A DNA stretch of 64,000 bases from Rhodosporidiobolus odoratus (Eukaryota > Basidiomycota > Microbotryomycetes > Sporidiobolales > Sporidiobolaceae): the NCBI GenBank assembly GCA_034387635.1, contig JAOANU010000002.1, forward strand, positions 1,302,001 to 1,366,000, read 5' to 3'. The translations under genes and the position numbers were made by a program. Of the stretch, positions 12,711 through 23,255 are shown piece after piece. How positions within the stretch are numbered: the stretch's first letter is position 1; the number at the start of each line of letters is the position of its first letter. Under the pieces are notes generated by a model. The model did no database searches, had not been told where the DNA came from, and saw only the letters and a list, made by a program, of their open reading frames with translations.

Positions 12711-14022
12711 TTATTGATGTATGCTGCAGCGCTGTATGAGACGCGGACAGGATGGGGCGGGAACATGTGGCGAGCATGACTCATTCATTGCGAAGAAAGA
12801 CCTGTAAAGCCTTCCCCAGCGCTTCACCTGACCCAAAACGTTCCAACAAACTTCAGCGGCCCAGTCAAAATTCAATCGGTGAAAACAAAGAAGCAGCCGC
12901 GCAGACCCGATCTGCCCTTCAGCTTCTTTCCTGTCCTCATCCGCTTCGTCATCGTCCTCGTCGTTCCACGCACATGCGAAGGCTCTGAGTCGAGGAAGGA
13001 GTGCTAGGTTGATGAGAGAGTGGGAGATGTAAGTGGGCGGCAGTGCAGGAACCGCACTGAGATCGAGGCAGACAAGGGACTGCGGGAGGCCTCGAAGATC
13101 TTTCGATTTGAGGAAGAACCCGTCGTAGTCTCCGTGGTGGAACAATCAGATGATTGTAAGGTTGCTCAGTGTGGGAGATACTGTCTTCAGTATGTCGCGG
13201 GTCGAACTCGGCAAAGTCGGGGGTGGGCGGCTCGGAAATCTCCCAGGTGATGCTCCGTAGACTGACAAGGAGGTGCAGGCTCAGAGTGAAGGACTTGTCG
13301 ACGGGCTCAGGGTCGAGACTGTCGGAGGAGCTTGAAGCCAAGGACGTCAAGGGGACGAACGCCAACGAGGTGAAGTGTTTTTAGGCGGAACGAGGGAGGG
13401 GGTCCAGCGAGGGTGGCTGGCGAGAAGGACACGCTGCCAACGCTGAGTTCTTTGGAATGAGAAACCTGCATGAGGATCTTGCCGCTAATGGCGTACGGGC
13501 GGAGCCAAAGGTCGGTGAGGCAAGTCCAACGAGGAAGACAGAGGATGAGGAGCTCGCGCATCTCGGCTCCGTGGAGTAACATGTTTGTCCAAAAGGTCTC
13601 GAGGTTGACCATGTCGCGTAAGAGCTGGAAGACCGAGTTCCTCAAGGGTCCGATGTTGTTCTCCTCGTCCTCCTCTGCCATTACCCCTGTCGAGCGAGCG
13701 GAACAGGGGAGTGACAGCGGTGAGATCGTTCTGGGTCAGGACGATGCGCTCGCACAGTAAGGGGCGTGTTACGGCGGCAAAAGTGCGAGAAACCAGGCAA
13801 CGACGGGCGAGGTGCTGGACGCGCCGTTGCTCAGACACCGTATGGTCGCGCGAGACTTCTTCCACGACGCGAAGAACGAGTTCGGTAGGCAAGGGGAAGG
13901 GCGGCCTGTTTGGGTTTAGACGACGACCGGAACGCTGGAAGCAAGCGAAGAGAGGTGGGCGGATTGAGCCTGGAGAAGGGGGAGGAGCGTACCTTGACCC
14001 CTGAAGTACTGTGTCTGCCCAT
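12711..14022 (-). pseudogene. F-box/LRR pseudogene with several frameshifts
   Basis: The start MGRHSTSGVK at 14022 splices over 13935-13992 into an F-box segment reading FPLPTELVLRVVEEVSRD and LARRCLVSRTFAAVTRPLL. The frame then breaks at the GGGG run (minus strand of 13684-13687). Removing one G would continue into VMAEEDEENN and LRR-like text (NLETFWTNMLLH, MRELLILCLPRWTCLTDLWL). The frame changes again near 13330-13345 and near 13190. An in-frame TGA precedes LFHHGDYDGFFLKS at about 13150. Coding-like sequence continues to LPQSLVCLDLSAV and beyond. Several independent lesions make decay more likely than one sequencing error. The family role would be SCF substrate recognition. Confidence 0.6.
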
Positions 14023-14360
14023 TCTTGATGCGATACGTGCGATCTTGTAAGCGTTTAGGTGGACGTTGGAAGGCAACCTTCGTCTTGCAAGTTGAACCGC
14101 ATCGCTTCGCTCACAACTGCTCGCTAAGATCGGACAACTGGTTATTGCGTACACAAACGCGAATTCCGAGATAATCAGCTTCGTGAACGTACCCCTCGAC
14201 GACTTCGACGGCCTTGAATCGACTTCAGCCGACTTCCACTTTCGAGGAGACTTGTGGGTTCAGAGGCGTGACAGAGCAGGTCAGTCTCTTTTGCCACCGC
14301 TCCACCTTGTGTCTGAAATGCCGCTGATCTGTCTCACACTCCTGTAGAGCGTGATACGCC
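14023..14360. promoter_or_regulatory. Divergent promoter region before the nucleoporin gene
   Basis: This is the interval between the decayed F-box start and the nucleoporin ATG. No clear core-promoter motif could be picked out. Confidence 0.35.
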
Positions 14361-16319
14361 ATGAGCTCTTCTGGCGCTCAACCTTGTCGCTTCTTCCAGC
14401 AGGGCCGTTGCTCCTTCGGCGCAGACTGCCGCAACGCACACGGCAACACACCCACAAAGGGAAACCCGAACCCGGCTGGCGCATCATTCAGGTCAGCAGC
14501 GACTCATATTCATATTTCGTTTTCTTACGCTCATCATTTCCTTCACCTCGCTCGCAGCAAAGAGGGCATCAAGGGAGACTTGACCAACGAACGACCAAAG
14601 TGGATCTTCTCCTCGTACGGGCCGGGCAAGGGCGAGGCAAGCATTGTAAAAGGACAGGACGTCAGCCCGGAAGAACTGCGGGTTCAGTTCTACAAAGCAC
14701 GAAGCGCAAACAACCCTGCCCTCTATGTACGTGCTTCTTCTCATCCTCCTTTTGCCTGCTCCATGCTGACCGACAATGCTCCGCAGCCTGAGCAAGACCT
14801 GGCACAGAAAGCCGAAGCCGCCGTTCAGAACGTCCTCGCAAACCTCGACCAGGCCTACCAATTCGCCGTCTCCCAGTCCGACTCGAACAGCGCCCCCTCT
14901 GTGCCAAATCCCTCGTCATCCACCCCTGCCGCCAGCAACCCTTTCGGTTCCGCAGCAACACCCGCTCGACCGAGCGGCTTTGGTGCCTTTGGGGCTGCTG
15001 CCCCTGCCCAAGCACCCGCCGCGGCTTCCCCTTTCGGCGCAGCAGCCTCGACTACACCGTTTAGTACGCCTGCGAAGCCTCCGGCTACAGGCGGCGGCTT
15101 TGGCGCCTTTGGGTCGGGAGGAAGCGGTCCGTCCGCTTTTGGCAGCGGAGGAAGCGCGTTTGGGAGCGGAGGAACGACTGGGCCGGCTTTTGGATCGGGC
15201 GCGGCCCCAGCCTCAGCTTTTGGGAGCGGCGGTGCCGCGCCGTCAGCTTTCGGAAGCGGTGGTACGGCGCCTTCAGCTTTCGGCGGCGGAGGTACTGCAA
15301 CATCGGCATTCGGTAGCGGCGGCACTTCAACTTCAGCTTTCGGGAATGGCGGAACGTCGGCGTTTAAGCCCGCAACGGGCTTCGGTGCATCGACGCCGGC
15401 AACCGCCGGAGGCGGCTTTGGAGCGTTCGCAAGCGGCGGAGCTGCTCCGCCTACAACGACGAGCGCATTCGGCTCAGGAGGATCGGCATTCGGGGCAGGA
15501 GGGTCAGCGCCGACACCCGCCTTTGGCTCTACGACACTAGGATCGACATCAGCGTCGGGCGGCGGATTTGGCGCATTCTCCGCCGGATCCAACGCTTCGA
15601 AACCGAGTTTTGGTCAGAGTACCTTTGGAACAGGTGGCACTGCCACCGGGACGAGCGCTTTCGGATCAGGTGGCACGGCTCCAGCGCCCACGTCGGCCTT
15701 CAGCTCCACGGGGACGGCGGGAGGGTCAGCTTTCGGGAGTAGCGGATTTGGCACGGGGAGTGCATTCGGTTCAGGAGGAACGGCAGGTGCGGGCTTCGGC
15801 GCTTTCGCGGCAGCTAAACCCTCTGCACCGGCGACGGGCGGAGGTACGTCACCGTTCGGCGCGGCGGCGCCTCCAGCGGGAGGGACTTCGCCATTCGGAG
15901 CAGCGGCTCCTCCACCAGCATCGACAACTTCTAGTGCTTTCGGCTCTGGCGGGTTCGGCGCATTCTCCTCTGCCCTTGGCTCTACTACCCCACCGGCACC
16001 TCCGACCGCAGCCCCACCAGCAAGCGGGTTCGGCGCATTCTCCTCTGCCACCCCAGCCGCTCCCTCCGCCTCTTCGCCTTTCTCGACTGCCGCTCCGCCT
16101 TCCTCTTCTCCTTTCGGGGCTATCCCGTCCTCACCCTTTGGATCTGCCCCCGCCGTAAACACAACAACTACCTCGACCGTTCCCGATCCATACGCCGCAC
16201 TACCAGAGGAAAAGTCAAAATCGGAGACACGAAGCAAGGAAGAGATGGATCTATGGGCGAAGGACAGGTTCAGCTGGGGCGAGATACCGGTGGTGGCGCC
16301 CCCGATAGAGGTGCGATAG
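14361..16319 (+). CDS. NUP42: CCCH zinc-finger FG nucleoporin (AMO1/Nup42 type)
   Basis: The N-terminus CRFFQQGRCSFGADCRNAH is a CCCH zinc finger. A conserved block follows after splicing: KEGIKGDLTNERPKWIFSSYGPGKGEASIVKGQDVSPEELRVQFY and PEQDLAQKAEAAVQNVLANLDQAYQ. Next comes a long, Gly/Ser/Ala-rich FG domain with dozens of AFGSGG, GFGAF and SPFGAA units, and a conserved tail WAKDRFSWGEIPVVAPP. Introns at 14492-14557 (66 nt) and 14727-14786 (60 nt) are both in frame. Removing them leaves 610 aa. In fungi this family sits on the cytoplasmic face of the nuclear pore and helps mRNA export with Gle1/Dbp5. The symbol is by family, not by proven orthology. Confidence 0.85.
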   Translation: MSSSGAQPCRFFQQGRCSFGADCRNAHGNTPTKGNPNPAGASFRSAATHIHISFSYAHHFLHLARSKEGIKGDLTNERPKWIFSSYGPGKGEASIVKGQDVSPEELRVQFYKARSANNPALYVRASSHPPFACSMLTDNAPQPEQDLAQKAEAAVQNVLANLDQAYQFAVSQSDSNSAPSVPNPSSSTPAASNPFGSAATPARPSGFGAFGAAAPAQAPAAASPFGAAASTTPFSTPAKPPATGGGFGAFGSGGSGPSAFGSGGSAFGSGGTTGPAFGSGAAPASAFGSGGAAPSAFGSGGTAPSAFGGGGTATSAFGSGGTSTSAFGNGGTSAFKPATGFGASTPATAGGGFGAFASGGAAPPTTTSAFGSGGSAFGAGGSAPTPAFGSTTLGSTSASGGGFGAFSAGSNASKPSFGQSTFGTGGTATGTSAFGSGGTAPAPTSAFSSTGTAGGSAFGSSGFGTGSAFGSGGTAGAGFGAFAAAKPSAPATGGGTSPFGAAAPPAGGTSPFGAAAPPPASTTSSAFGSGGFGAFSSALGSTTPPAPPTAAPPASGFGAFSSATPAAPSASSPFSTAAPPSSSPFGAIPSSPFGSAPAVNTTTTSTVPDPYAALPEEKSKSETRSKEEMDLWAKDRFSWGEIPVVAPPIEVR

Positions 16320-16517
16320 AATGGCGCATGAATCTAAGTAGCCCCGCCTTGTTGTACAAGTAATCGCAGATTTGGCTTTAGGAGAATCAACCAAAGCTGC
16401 ACCGTCGCCTTGATGCTTTTCGTCTCGCGCTTTCGCCCACACAAAACAATGCTATGCTTCCTCGTCCGTGAATCATGCCACTGCAGACGTTTAGCTATGT
16501 TCCTCGCGCATCGGATG
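16320..16517. other. Convergent 3' flank
   Basis: This short interval separates the stops of the nucleoporin and the secreted orphan. No feature is seen. Confidence 0.5.
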
Positions 16518-17279
16518 CTAGTTTTCAACCAGCTTTCCCAAGTCCCTGATGCTATCTCCCTTAAGCCTATTGGGCGCGGCGGCAGCAATCTCGAGCCCCG
16601 CCTGCGCCACGGTGACTTGGCGAGAAACTTTGGGCCGGCGGAGGTAAGCCGGAAACAGAGAAAGTGAGGCGCAGCCAAAGATTGGAACTGACCATCGTTC
16701 AAATCCTTGTCGAAGCTAATCAGGCCGAACTTGCTCTGGACGAGGTCCTCGTAGCACAGTTCGACGTAGAAGAACGAAGTCGAGTCGATGTCGAGGGCAA
16801 AGCTGTCCCAGAGTTTGCCGCCTCAGCAGAAAAGACGCAAGGTGAGTCTGGATCAGCCAAGGACAAGGAGGATAAGCGTACCGGAGGGAAGGGCATATTC
16901 CCTCTCGTAGCGGACAGAGTGGTCGTAGTCCTCATCTGCTCCGATAAGCAGGGTCAGTGACCCTAGTTGGGCATGCAGGACAGAGGGGTCCAGCGTGGAC
17001 GAACAGAAAAGCCTCCTAAAACAGAACTCCTTCTTCGCAATCGTCGTCTTCTCGAACTCTTCGCGGAGGAAGACCACCTCGTTGGACGAGGGATGGACTT
17101 TGACGCAAGAAGAGGCGGAGAAGCGGGACGGTAGGTTGCGCGAGTGGCCTATTTGCCTGGATAGAGTCAGTGGCCTTGCAGAGAAGAGAGTGCGAAGGAA
17201 AGGAGTGCTACTGACCTAGAGCAACCGGAGACGCAAAGAAGGCGAGGAGGTACAGCAAAACCCACCCGAAGAACAGCAT
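16518..17279 (-). CDS. Small secreted or ER-lumenal orphan
   Basis: Four exons (17279-17216, 17148-16882, 16821-16693, 16627-16518) sum to 570 nt and 189 aa. The N-terminus MLFFGWVLLYLLAFFASPVA is a strong signal peptide. The mature part has motifs such as SSCVKVHPSSNEVVFLREEF, YDHSVRYEREYALP, KLWDSFALDIDSTSFFYVELCYEDL and a charged amphipathic end (KGDSIRDLGKLVEN). There is no second membrane segment and no ER-retention tail. I do not recognise the family. The spacing of aromatic and acidic residues suggests a folded beta-rich domain, but that is inference. Confidence 0.6.
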
Positions 17280-17606
17280 GATCAACGGACTTCAAGGTTG
17301 GGACGAGGCCTTTAAAAGACACGGATCGAGGGTGATGAAGTGGAGGACGACGAAGAGCAACTTCTCAATCGTGCCGTGGGGCGGGCGAGCCAAGAAAGAG
17401 TGGGACGGGGAGGACCTTCTGACGATGGGACGACGGCGAGACGAAAAGGACAGTCACATCATCGAGAGACAGACAGTCCCTGAACGGTTTCGGCGGCCGT
17501 GGTGGGGCGCAGGCGGTTTAATTGGTAAGGTGAGGCGATGAAGACATGATTACGGGCGATGAGCTGTATAGCATCAGCTGCGTTCGACCGGAATCTACAG
17601 GTCTGA
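17280..17606. other. Intergenic, 5' of the secreted orphan
   Basis: An open frame on the plus strand here (17278-17541) lacks family resemblance and starts inside the orphan's ATG region. I treat it as chance. Confidence 0.45.
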
Positions 17607-18836
17607 TCATCGCCTCTCACCGTCCGCAACCAATATGAGAGTCTCCAGGACCCTCTTTAGCTCGCCGTCCTCTTCCGCCCCTCGGAAAAACTTGACCTTC
17701 GCACCTGCCTCACCCGCGCCATGGCCGGAATGGATGAACGTGCCTCTTCCCGCGCCAAGCCGTACGAGGAAGAGTGAGGACAACGATATAGACGCGATGG
17801 AGTGGATATGTCGAGAGAGGGCAGTGGCGAAAGAGGTAGCAGGGGAGGAGAGAAACGGGAGGATCGGCGGCGGGAGGGTTAGGGTGAGCGTACTGAGCCC
17901 TTCTGTCGCTATCGAGGGAGGGAAGGCGAAGGTGAGGTTCGTGGCGAGGCCCTTGTCCGCTTCGGCGATCTCGCCTTCAATCTCGTCGAAAGACTGGTCG
18001 CGGTGCAGGACCAGGTCTACGAGCAGGTCGAGCATAGCTGGCGGTGGGACGCGGAAGGGAAGGATTGTGGCGTCGTAGCGTGAAGTAAGAAACGTGTGGA
18101 CGAGGGATGTGATGCTGGGTGAGGGAGACTTGGTGAGGAGCAGGGGGAACGCGGAACTGGACGAGGCTGGGAGGAAGTTGAAGGTAGAGGGGCGACTGGC
18201 TGGAGGGGCCGAGGATGTGCTGGCGATGTTGTCCTCGTCACATACGTCGCGTTCGATCTCGATCTCGAGCAGTACCGGCCTGACCCCCTTGCCCTGCTTG
18301 CCAAACATCGGGAGGTCGATGAAGCCCGCTTCGACTCGCTCGACGGTCTTGCCTCTTTCTCCTACTAAGGGACCCAGTGAGGTCTGTTGCTTGAGGAACG
18401 CGAGTAGGGAAGAGCTGAAGTCGGCGAGGGAGGCTGCGCTCGACGAGGAAGAAAGAGGGAGGTGGGAGGAAAAAGAGAGGCGATGGATCGTGAAGGACTG
18501 GGCCAGCAGGGCGTCTGCCCGTAGTGAACATGAGATGTAGTTTGCAAGCATGGAGAGTACGCAGGCATTCGTAGTCAGCGTGGTTCACTAGAGGCAGAGC
18601 AAGTAACATGACTGACCGATGTCTTTCCAGGCGTTCTCCTCCGCCTGACTGGCTATTACTCCTCTACGTATATGTCTCGCCTTTCCTTTGCCCTTCCGGT
18701 CTGTCCCCTTGTCGGCTGGTTGGGGTGTTACTGAGTTATTTGTTGATGTTGAACGAAGTGGGGTGAGCGACCTCTTCCATCGCTCGGGGACAGGCGGAGG
18801 GGAAGAGGGATCGATGTAGGGGGCAAAGCGGGTCAT
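17607..18836 (-). CDS. Possible CENP-L/Fta1-like kinetochore protein
   Basis: Exons 18836-18617 and 18514-17607 join in frame to 375 aa. The junction restores AWKDI|DALLAQSFTIHRLSFSS, which resembles the entry of CENP-L/Fta1 domains (a hydrophobic residue, W/F-T-I/L-x-R-L-S/T, then a strand). Downstream are beta-strand-like runs (RPVLLEIEIERDV, TLTLTLPPPILPFL) and ISSLFLVRLGAGRGTFIHSG before a helix, LKRVLETLILVADG. In the family the protein is part of the constitutive centromere complex with CENP-N. The resemblance is weak and rests on my reading of short motifs. The N-terminal 70 residues are basic and disordered. The alternative is an unassigned nuclear protein. Confidence 0.45.
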
Positions 18837-19607
18837 CGACCTGGCCACTGGTCGTTTCTGGATGGAAGTCAAGCGAGTTGGAGTCGAGCAGGAATTGAAC
18901 AAGTTAATTTCAACTCTTGCACGCTTCCCTCTCGCTGTTGACTATACGTGCAAGTGCATACGGGCTGTTGGAGGGTCACATTGAGATCTAGCAGTAAACT
19001 GGTGTCACAACCGGGTCAGTCTATGTCTTTCTCGCTACTCTCACCTCCCCCACTTCCACCTCATCAATCTCTTCATTACAGTCTGCGATAGCCCTGCTGA
19101 GACGGCGAGAAGAAACGCAATGTACTTTCCAAGCCCTCTGCTGACTACCCGGCTGTCTTTGTCTACCTCATTCTTGCCGACTGGTCCATCTCCTCCGGCA
19201 AAGACCCAAGTCTACAAGACCCCAGGACGCCCTTAGGGTACCCTCAAGGTATCCTGAGAGGTGCAGGAACAATGAGTCGCGGGCCAACCTCTGCAGCGGA
19301 CAAGGACAAGAATCGGACCTGCTCGCCTGTTTTTGCCGTCTAAACCTTCGCGGTCAGCTCCGCTGTCCTCGATTCCGGTCTCACCTTGCTCACCGCTTCC
19401 GCTCTAGCTAACGGGGATCCGTCAACTCCTGCTCACGGCGCGCTGCCAGCGGTCTCGCTCTTACACACCCGCGATCTTCTCCTTGTCACGACTTCGCTTC
19501 CGTGCTTCTTCCGCGCAAGAACCGCCATCGACCTGCAGTCAGGGAAACGATGCAGCGATCCTTCTCGCCATTGCCAATCGCGATAAATGGCGGTGCTTTC
19601 CTTAGCC
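18837..19607. other. Intergenic up to the left edge of duplication A
   Basis: This is about 770 bp of unique sequence. Short open frames only. I see no tRNA and no recognisable gene. Confidence 0.45.
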
Positions 19608-19843
19608 CTCAGCGTCTTTCCGCACCCCGTCCCACTCGCCTCGCTGATTTCGTCCCACCCACCCGGAACACCTGCGCAGTCGCGTCGCTATTGCTCTCGC
19701 TCCCTTCGCGCGTGTAGCGAGGTAGGCTCGGAGCGGTACAAAAGACGTGCTCGACAGCCTTTCTCTGCTGTTCTCCTCACCCCGCTCACCCTTCAATCGC
19801 TCTCTTCCTTGTTCACCCCCTCTCCCTCGAGAAGCAACATAGC

Positions 19844-21216
19844 ATGCGCACCTCGTTCGCCGTCGTTTCCCTCTCCCTCGCATCTCTCGCTTTATCGGCG
19901 CCTGGGTACGAAGGTCAGCCTTTTCCCCTGTTTCTCTGTTTCGAGCTGCTCAAAGCTGACTCCCTCTGACGCCGTCGCGCAGACTACGGGAAGGACAAGA
20001 AGAAGGGAGGAGACACTGATATTGACATCCGCAAGAACCTCGACAAGGAGAACAAGCAGGTCGAGGTGTCGTTGAAGGAGGTTAGCGCTTTCCCTTCTTT
20101 CCCTCTTCTTTCCCCCTTGTCCACGCTGACCTGACCCCTTCTTCTGTGCAGGTCTGCTATCGCGACTTGTACGCCGATGTCGAAAAGTTCAAGAAGGAAA
20201 CGGAGAAGGAGATCAAGATCAGGGATGGTGAGCTCTTCCTCACCCTTAACAAGTGAATCGTCCTCCGTTGACCCACCCTCTCCCCCTTCACACAGATTAC
20301 GGAAAGGAAGTCTTCATCTTTGACAACTTCAAGAAGGACGAGAACGACGTCGAGTTCTACTACCGCGAGTTCTGCTACAAAGACTTCAACTTCAAGAAGC
20401 ATGAAGACAACGGTCAGTCGCTTTTTCTCTCCCTTTTGCTTTCTCTCTTGCTGACCTTTATCTGTTCTCATCTACGCAGAGGAGGAGAACAAGATCGTCA
20501 AGATTGACGATGATGGTAAAGGAGGGAAGCACTACGGGCGTTCCTTTGGTGAGTCACTGTTGTTCCGCTCCGAGCCCTGGTCGTCCATTGGCCGCTCTCT
20601 GTTGTCGTAGCTGACACCGCGGCTGGGCCTCGTATCGTTGCTCTCAGGCTACGACAACGACTACGATGTCGACAAGTTTGACGACAAGGATAAGGGTGCG
20701 CTCTCCTTCTTTTCCGCATTACCTACCTGGACTGACTTACATCTCTGCTGTTCCCCAGCAGACTTCGGTGGGCATTCCCTCCTTCTCCGCGTTCTGTTGT
20801 GGGGCTCACTATCTCGCTCACGCAGACTTCCGCAAGGATGCAGACTCCAGGAAGAAAGAGGATTACAGGAAGAAAGAGGACTTTAGTACGCTCATCTCCC
20901 CCTTTTTTCCCCTTCCTTCCCTCTGACTTCGCCCGTCTGCTCCGCCTTTCAGACTTCAACAAAGACAAGGACTTCGACGACAACAAAAAGTTCGGTGTGT
21001 TTCTGTCTCGTTTTCGGCATCCCCAACGCCAGTCTGACCATTTCCATTGCCGTCTCTCAGGCAAAGACGACTATGACTTCAAGGGTGGCAAGGATCTCCT
21101 GGGCGACTTTGACTGGGATAGTGCGCAATCTTTTTCTTCTCTCCTTCCTTCTGCCCCTCGACTGACTTTATCACTCTCCTGTTTGCGCAGACTACTTTGG
21201 CGGCAAGAGCACCTGA
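19844..21216 (+). CDS. Secreted Lys/Asp-rich protein from eleven mini-exons (copy 1)
   Basis: The ATG at 19844 gives a signal peptide, MRTSFAVVSLSLASLALS, then APGYE. Exons: 19844-19913, 19983-20080, 20152-20227, 20296-20412, 20480-20548, 20648-20695, 20762-20767, 20826-20885, 20953-20994, 21061-21120, 21191-21216, total 672 nt, 223 aa. Exons 4 to 10 are all multiples of three flanked by phase-1 introns, so each can be skipped or duplicated without a frameshift. Many exons open with the same motif, D/N/G-Y/F-G/N/D (DYGKDKK, DYGKEVF, GYDNDYD, DFRKDAD). The mature protein is dominated by Lys, Asp, Tyr and Phe, with two cysteines in C-Y-x-D contexts that could pair. A promoter element reading TACAAAAG lies about 110 nt upstream. 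The 6-nt exon 7 is the least certain. I recognise no family. Confidence 0.75.
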
Positions 21217-21943
21217 GTTGCCATCCTCATTGTCCCCCGTTTCGTTGATCTCTCAAAAAGCATCGTACTGCCTCTTTCTCTGCCCTTTGCTCTTTCCCCT
21301 TTCCCTTTCTCCTTTCCCCTTCTGTTCCGTCTCCCCCCTTCTTGCCTCATAGTTTTCTCGTAGCCTTTTGACTCTTCTTTCCTTTCGCGCAACGAGATTC
21401 TCTTTTTCAGGCCCTTTGACCTCGCCTGAAGCCGGCTTCCCTCGCCCCTCTCACCCTCTCGCCCCCCTTTTGGCTGATCCAGCTTCTGTCGCCTCATCCT
21501 GTCCGCTAATCTCAGCCTTCGAGAACCTGCCAAGGGCGCAAACTGGACCTCTTCGAGAAGCCTAACAAGTTACTTGGCTGAATCAAGCGATCAAGCCCCT
21601 CTCGGTAGCAAACCACGTCATGTTCAGCGCAAGAGCAAAAGCCTCGTCTAGTTTCATCCCCTACTCGCGTGAGAGGACAGAAAGAGACGAGGGAATGCTG
21701 AAAAGGGTGCGCAGAGGCATAACATGAAAGGGAAAAAAAGGGTACGGAAGAAGACGAAGCACACGCGAGAAAACGAATGTCTGTGAGTGAGAACCGAAAA
21801 AAAGAAAAGGGGAGACTCTGTTTGACCGGCAAGAAGTCGAGAAAGAGAAGAGGAATGGGATGAAAAGAAGGTAGGACTGCAAAGTCGGGAGTGGAGATCA
21901 GCTCGGAAAGTCTTGGAGGAACAAGGGGAAGCAACACACCCTT
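21217..21943. other. Convergent 3' region inside duplication A copy 1
   Basis: This 727-bp pyrimidine-rich (left) and purine-rich (right) stretch lies between the two convergent stops. It is also conserved in the second copy. No convincing gene is seen. Confidence 0.5.
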
Positions 21944-22900
21944 TCAAGCCTCAACCGTCTCGTCATCGCGCTTCTCACGCCACCCGCCCCACCCACCTCC
22001 CCACCCTTTCCCACCACGGTAACGGTAACCATGCTGGTAACGGTACCAACTGCCGTTCCCACCGTAGGGACGAGGGTGCCAGCCCCAGTGGGAAGGGATC
22101 TCGTAGTTGTACCAGTTTTTGTGGTAGCGGGTTTGCCAGTAGTTGCACCAGTTGCGAGGAGGGCCTGCGGGTTCGTGAGGAGGAAGGGGAGAAAGACGGG
22201 GTTGGGAAGGTCAACGTTAGCGGGCGGTTCTTGGTACAAGACTGGGTAAGCTGAAGCGAAGAGTGACGCGACGTGTGGGGTGAGAAGAGATAAGATACTA
22301 GAGAGCGAGGCGATACTATGGAGGGGCTAAAAGGGAGGGAAGACGAGAGGGATCAAAGGGAAGCGAGAGGGACTTACTCCACCAGTTGACCTGAACCCAA
22401 ATCTTGATGAAGACGACAGGTGGCTGCCAGTGCGGCTGAGGTGCCCAACCTTTATAGGGAGCCCATCCGATGCTGCGGCCAAACCACTGCCAGTTCGAAG
22501 GGCACCAGTCTGGAGGACCCTGACCGCGCCAGTCGACGCCGTAGCCGAAGCCCGAGTCTAGTCAGAGAGAAACAAGAAGAGTGGCGAAGAAGTTGGGCAA
22601 GGGACAGAGTCAGAACGGGGAGAGAGGGGAGAAGAAAGACGGTAACGCACAGTCTGGCTCGTAGTCGTATTCTGGAGTCCCAGTTTTGACTCTGACTTTG
22701 ACGCTCACATCGACCGAGGTGTCGCTCCCTCCACCTCCTCCGCCACCCCTCTCTTCGAGGTGAGCATTGCCTTCGTCGAGGTCGGGGTTGGGAGTGCGCT
22801 TGTCGAGGTCGCCTGCAGCAGGATCGTAGTGAGGGAGAGCGGCAGACAGAGCGAGGGTGCTTAGAAGAGAGAGGGAGGAGAGCAGAAGGGAGTAACGCAT
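21944..22900 (-). CDS. Secreted tryptophan/tyrosine-rich protein (copy 1)
   Basis: Three exons (22900-22651, 22557-22378, 22164-21944) sum to 651 nt, 216 aa. A signal peptide, MRYSLLLSSLSLLSTLALSA, is followed by HYDPAAGDLDKR, a possible Kex2 cut after KR. Next come a short acidic part, a seven-Gly linker and a Val/Lys strand-like segment. From residue about 85 on, the protein is extraordinarily aromatic: about 19 Trp in some 130 residues, with motifs such as WCPSNWQWFG, GWAPYKGWAPQPHW, NWCNYWQTRYHKNWYNY and HWGWHPRPYGG, then a Gly/Trp tail (GWGGGWGGW). A different frame of exon 3 is also open, but only the Trp-rich frame follows from the phase-1 donor at 22377 and the acceptor at 22165. Family unknown. 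A wall or polysaccharide-binding role would be a guess. Confidence 0.72.
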
Positions 22901-23255
22901 GCCGGTCAAAGAGAGTGTGGAAAAGGTGAGCACGAGGAAGAGAAAGGGAAGAGAGAGGCATTCGAGCCAGGTCATTCGACGGCTGACTCGAGCGGTGCAC
23001 CGCTTGACCGCTGCAGGTCGACAGGAGAACGGGTGGCGCGAGAACGGCGGTGTCAAGGTGCAGCGGCAGCGACGGTTGCAGGTCGACGAAGGAGGAGCGA
23101 GGGGGAAAGGATCCGACTCGCCGCTGCCAGAGCACGACGGGTCCCTACACAGAATCACAGAGGGCTAAATCAGAAGCAGCGAGTGAGCGAAAGCAAGCGA
23201 CGGGACAAAAGGAAGCGAAGTGAGCTTGAGAAGGTCGACGACGAGGAGAGAGCGC

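Larger units (their letters stand above)
19608..23255 (+). repeat. Direct duplication A, copy 1 (about 3.65 kb)
   Basis: The segment is nearly identical to 39934-43567, in the same orientation about 20.3 kb away. Identity begins at the CTTTCCGCACCC block and ends in the GACGAGGAGAGAGCG block. It holds the whole mini-exon gene, its convergent Trp-rich neighbour and both promoters. Differences are scattered single bases plus small indels, placed mostly outside exons. No terminal inverted repeats, target-site duplications or transposase are visible, so this looks like a segmental duplication rather than a transposon. Confidence 0.9.

Noticed and set aside
14855..16237. Antisense Pro/Ala/Gly frames opposite the FG nucleoporin
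   Set aside because: They are shadows of the FG repeats on the plus strand.
17278..17541. Plus-strand open frame upstream of the secreted orphan
   Set aside because: It has no recognisable domain or splice partner and overlaps the orphan's start on the other strand.
21898..22239. Open minus-strand frame starting YQEPPANVDLPNP over exon 3 of the Trp-rich gene
   Set aside because: It needs a different acceptor, lacks the aromatic composition of exon 2, and copy-to-copy changes fit the other frame.
19608..23255. Duplication A as an autonomous transposon
   Set aside because: No transposase, reverse transcriptase, inverted repeats or target-site duplication is seen. Both genes look like host secreted proteins.
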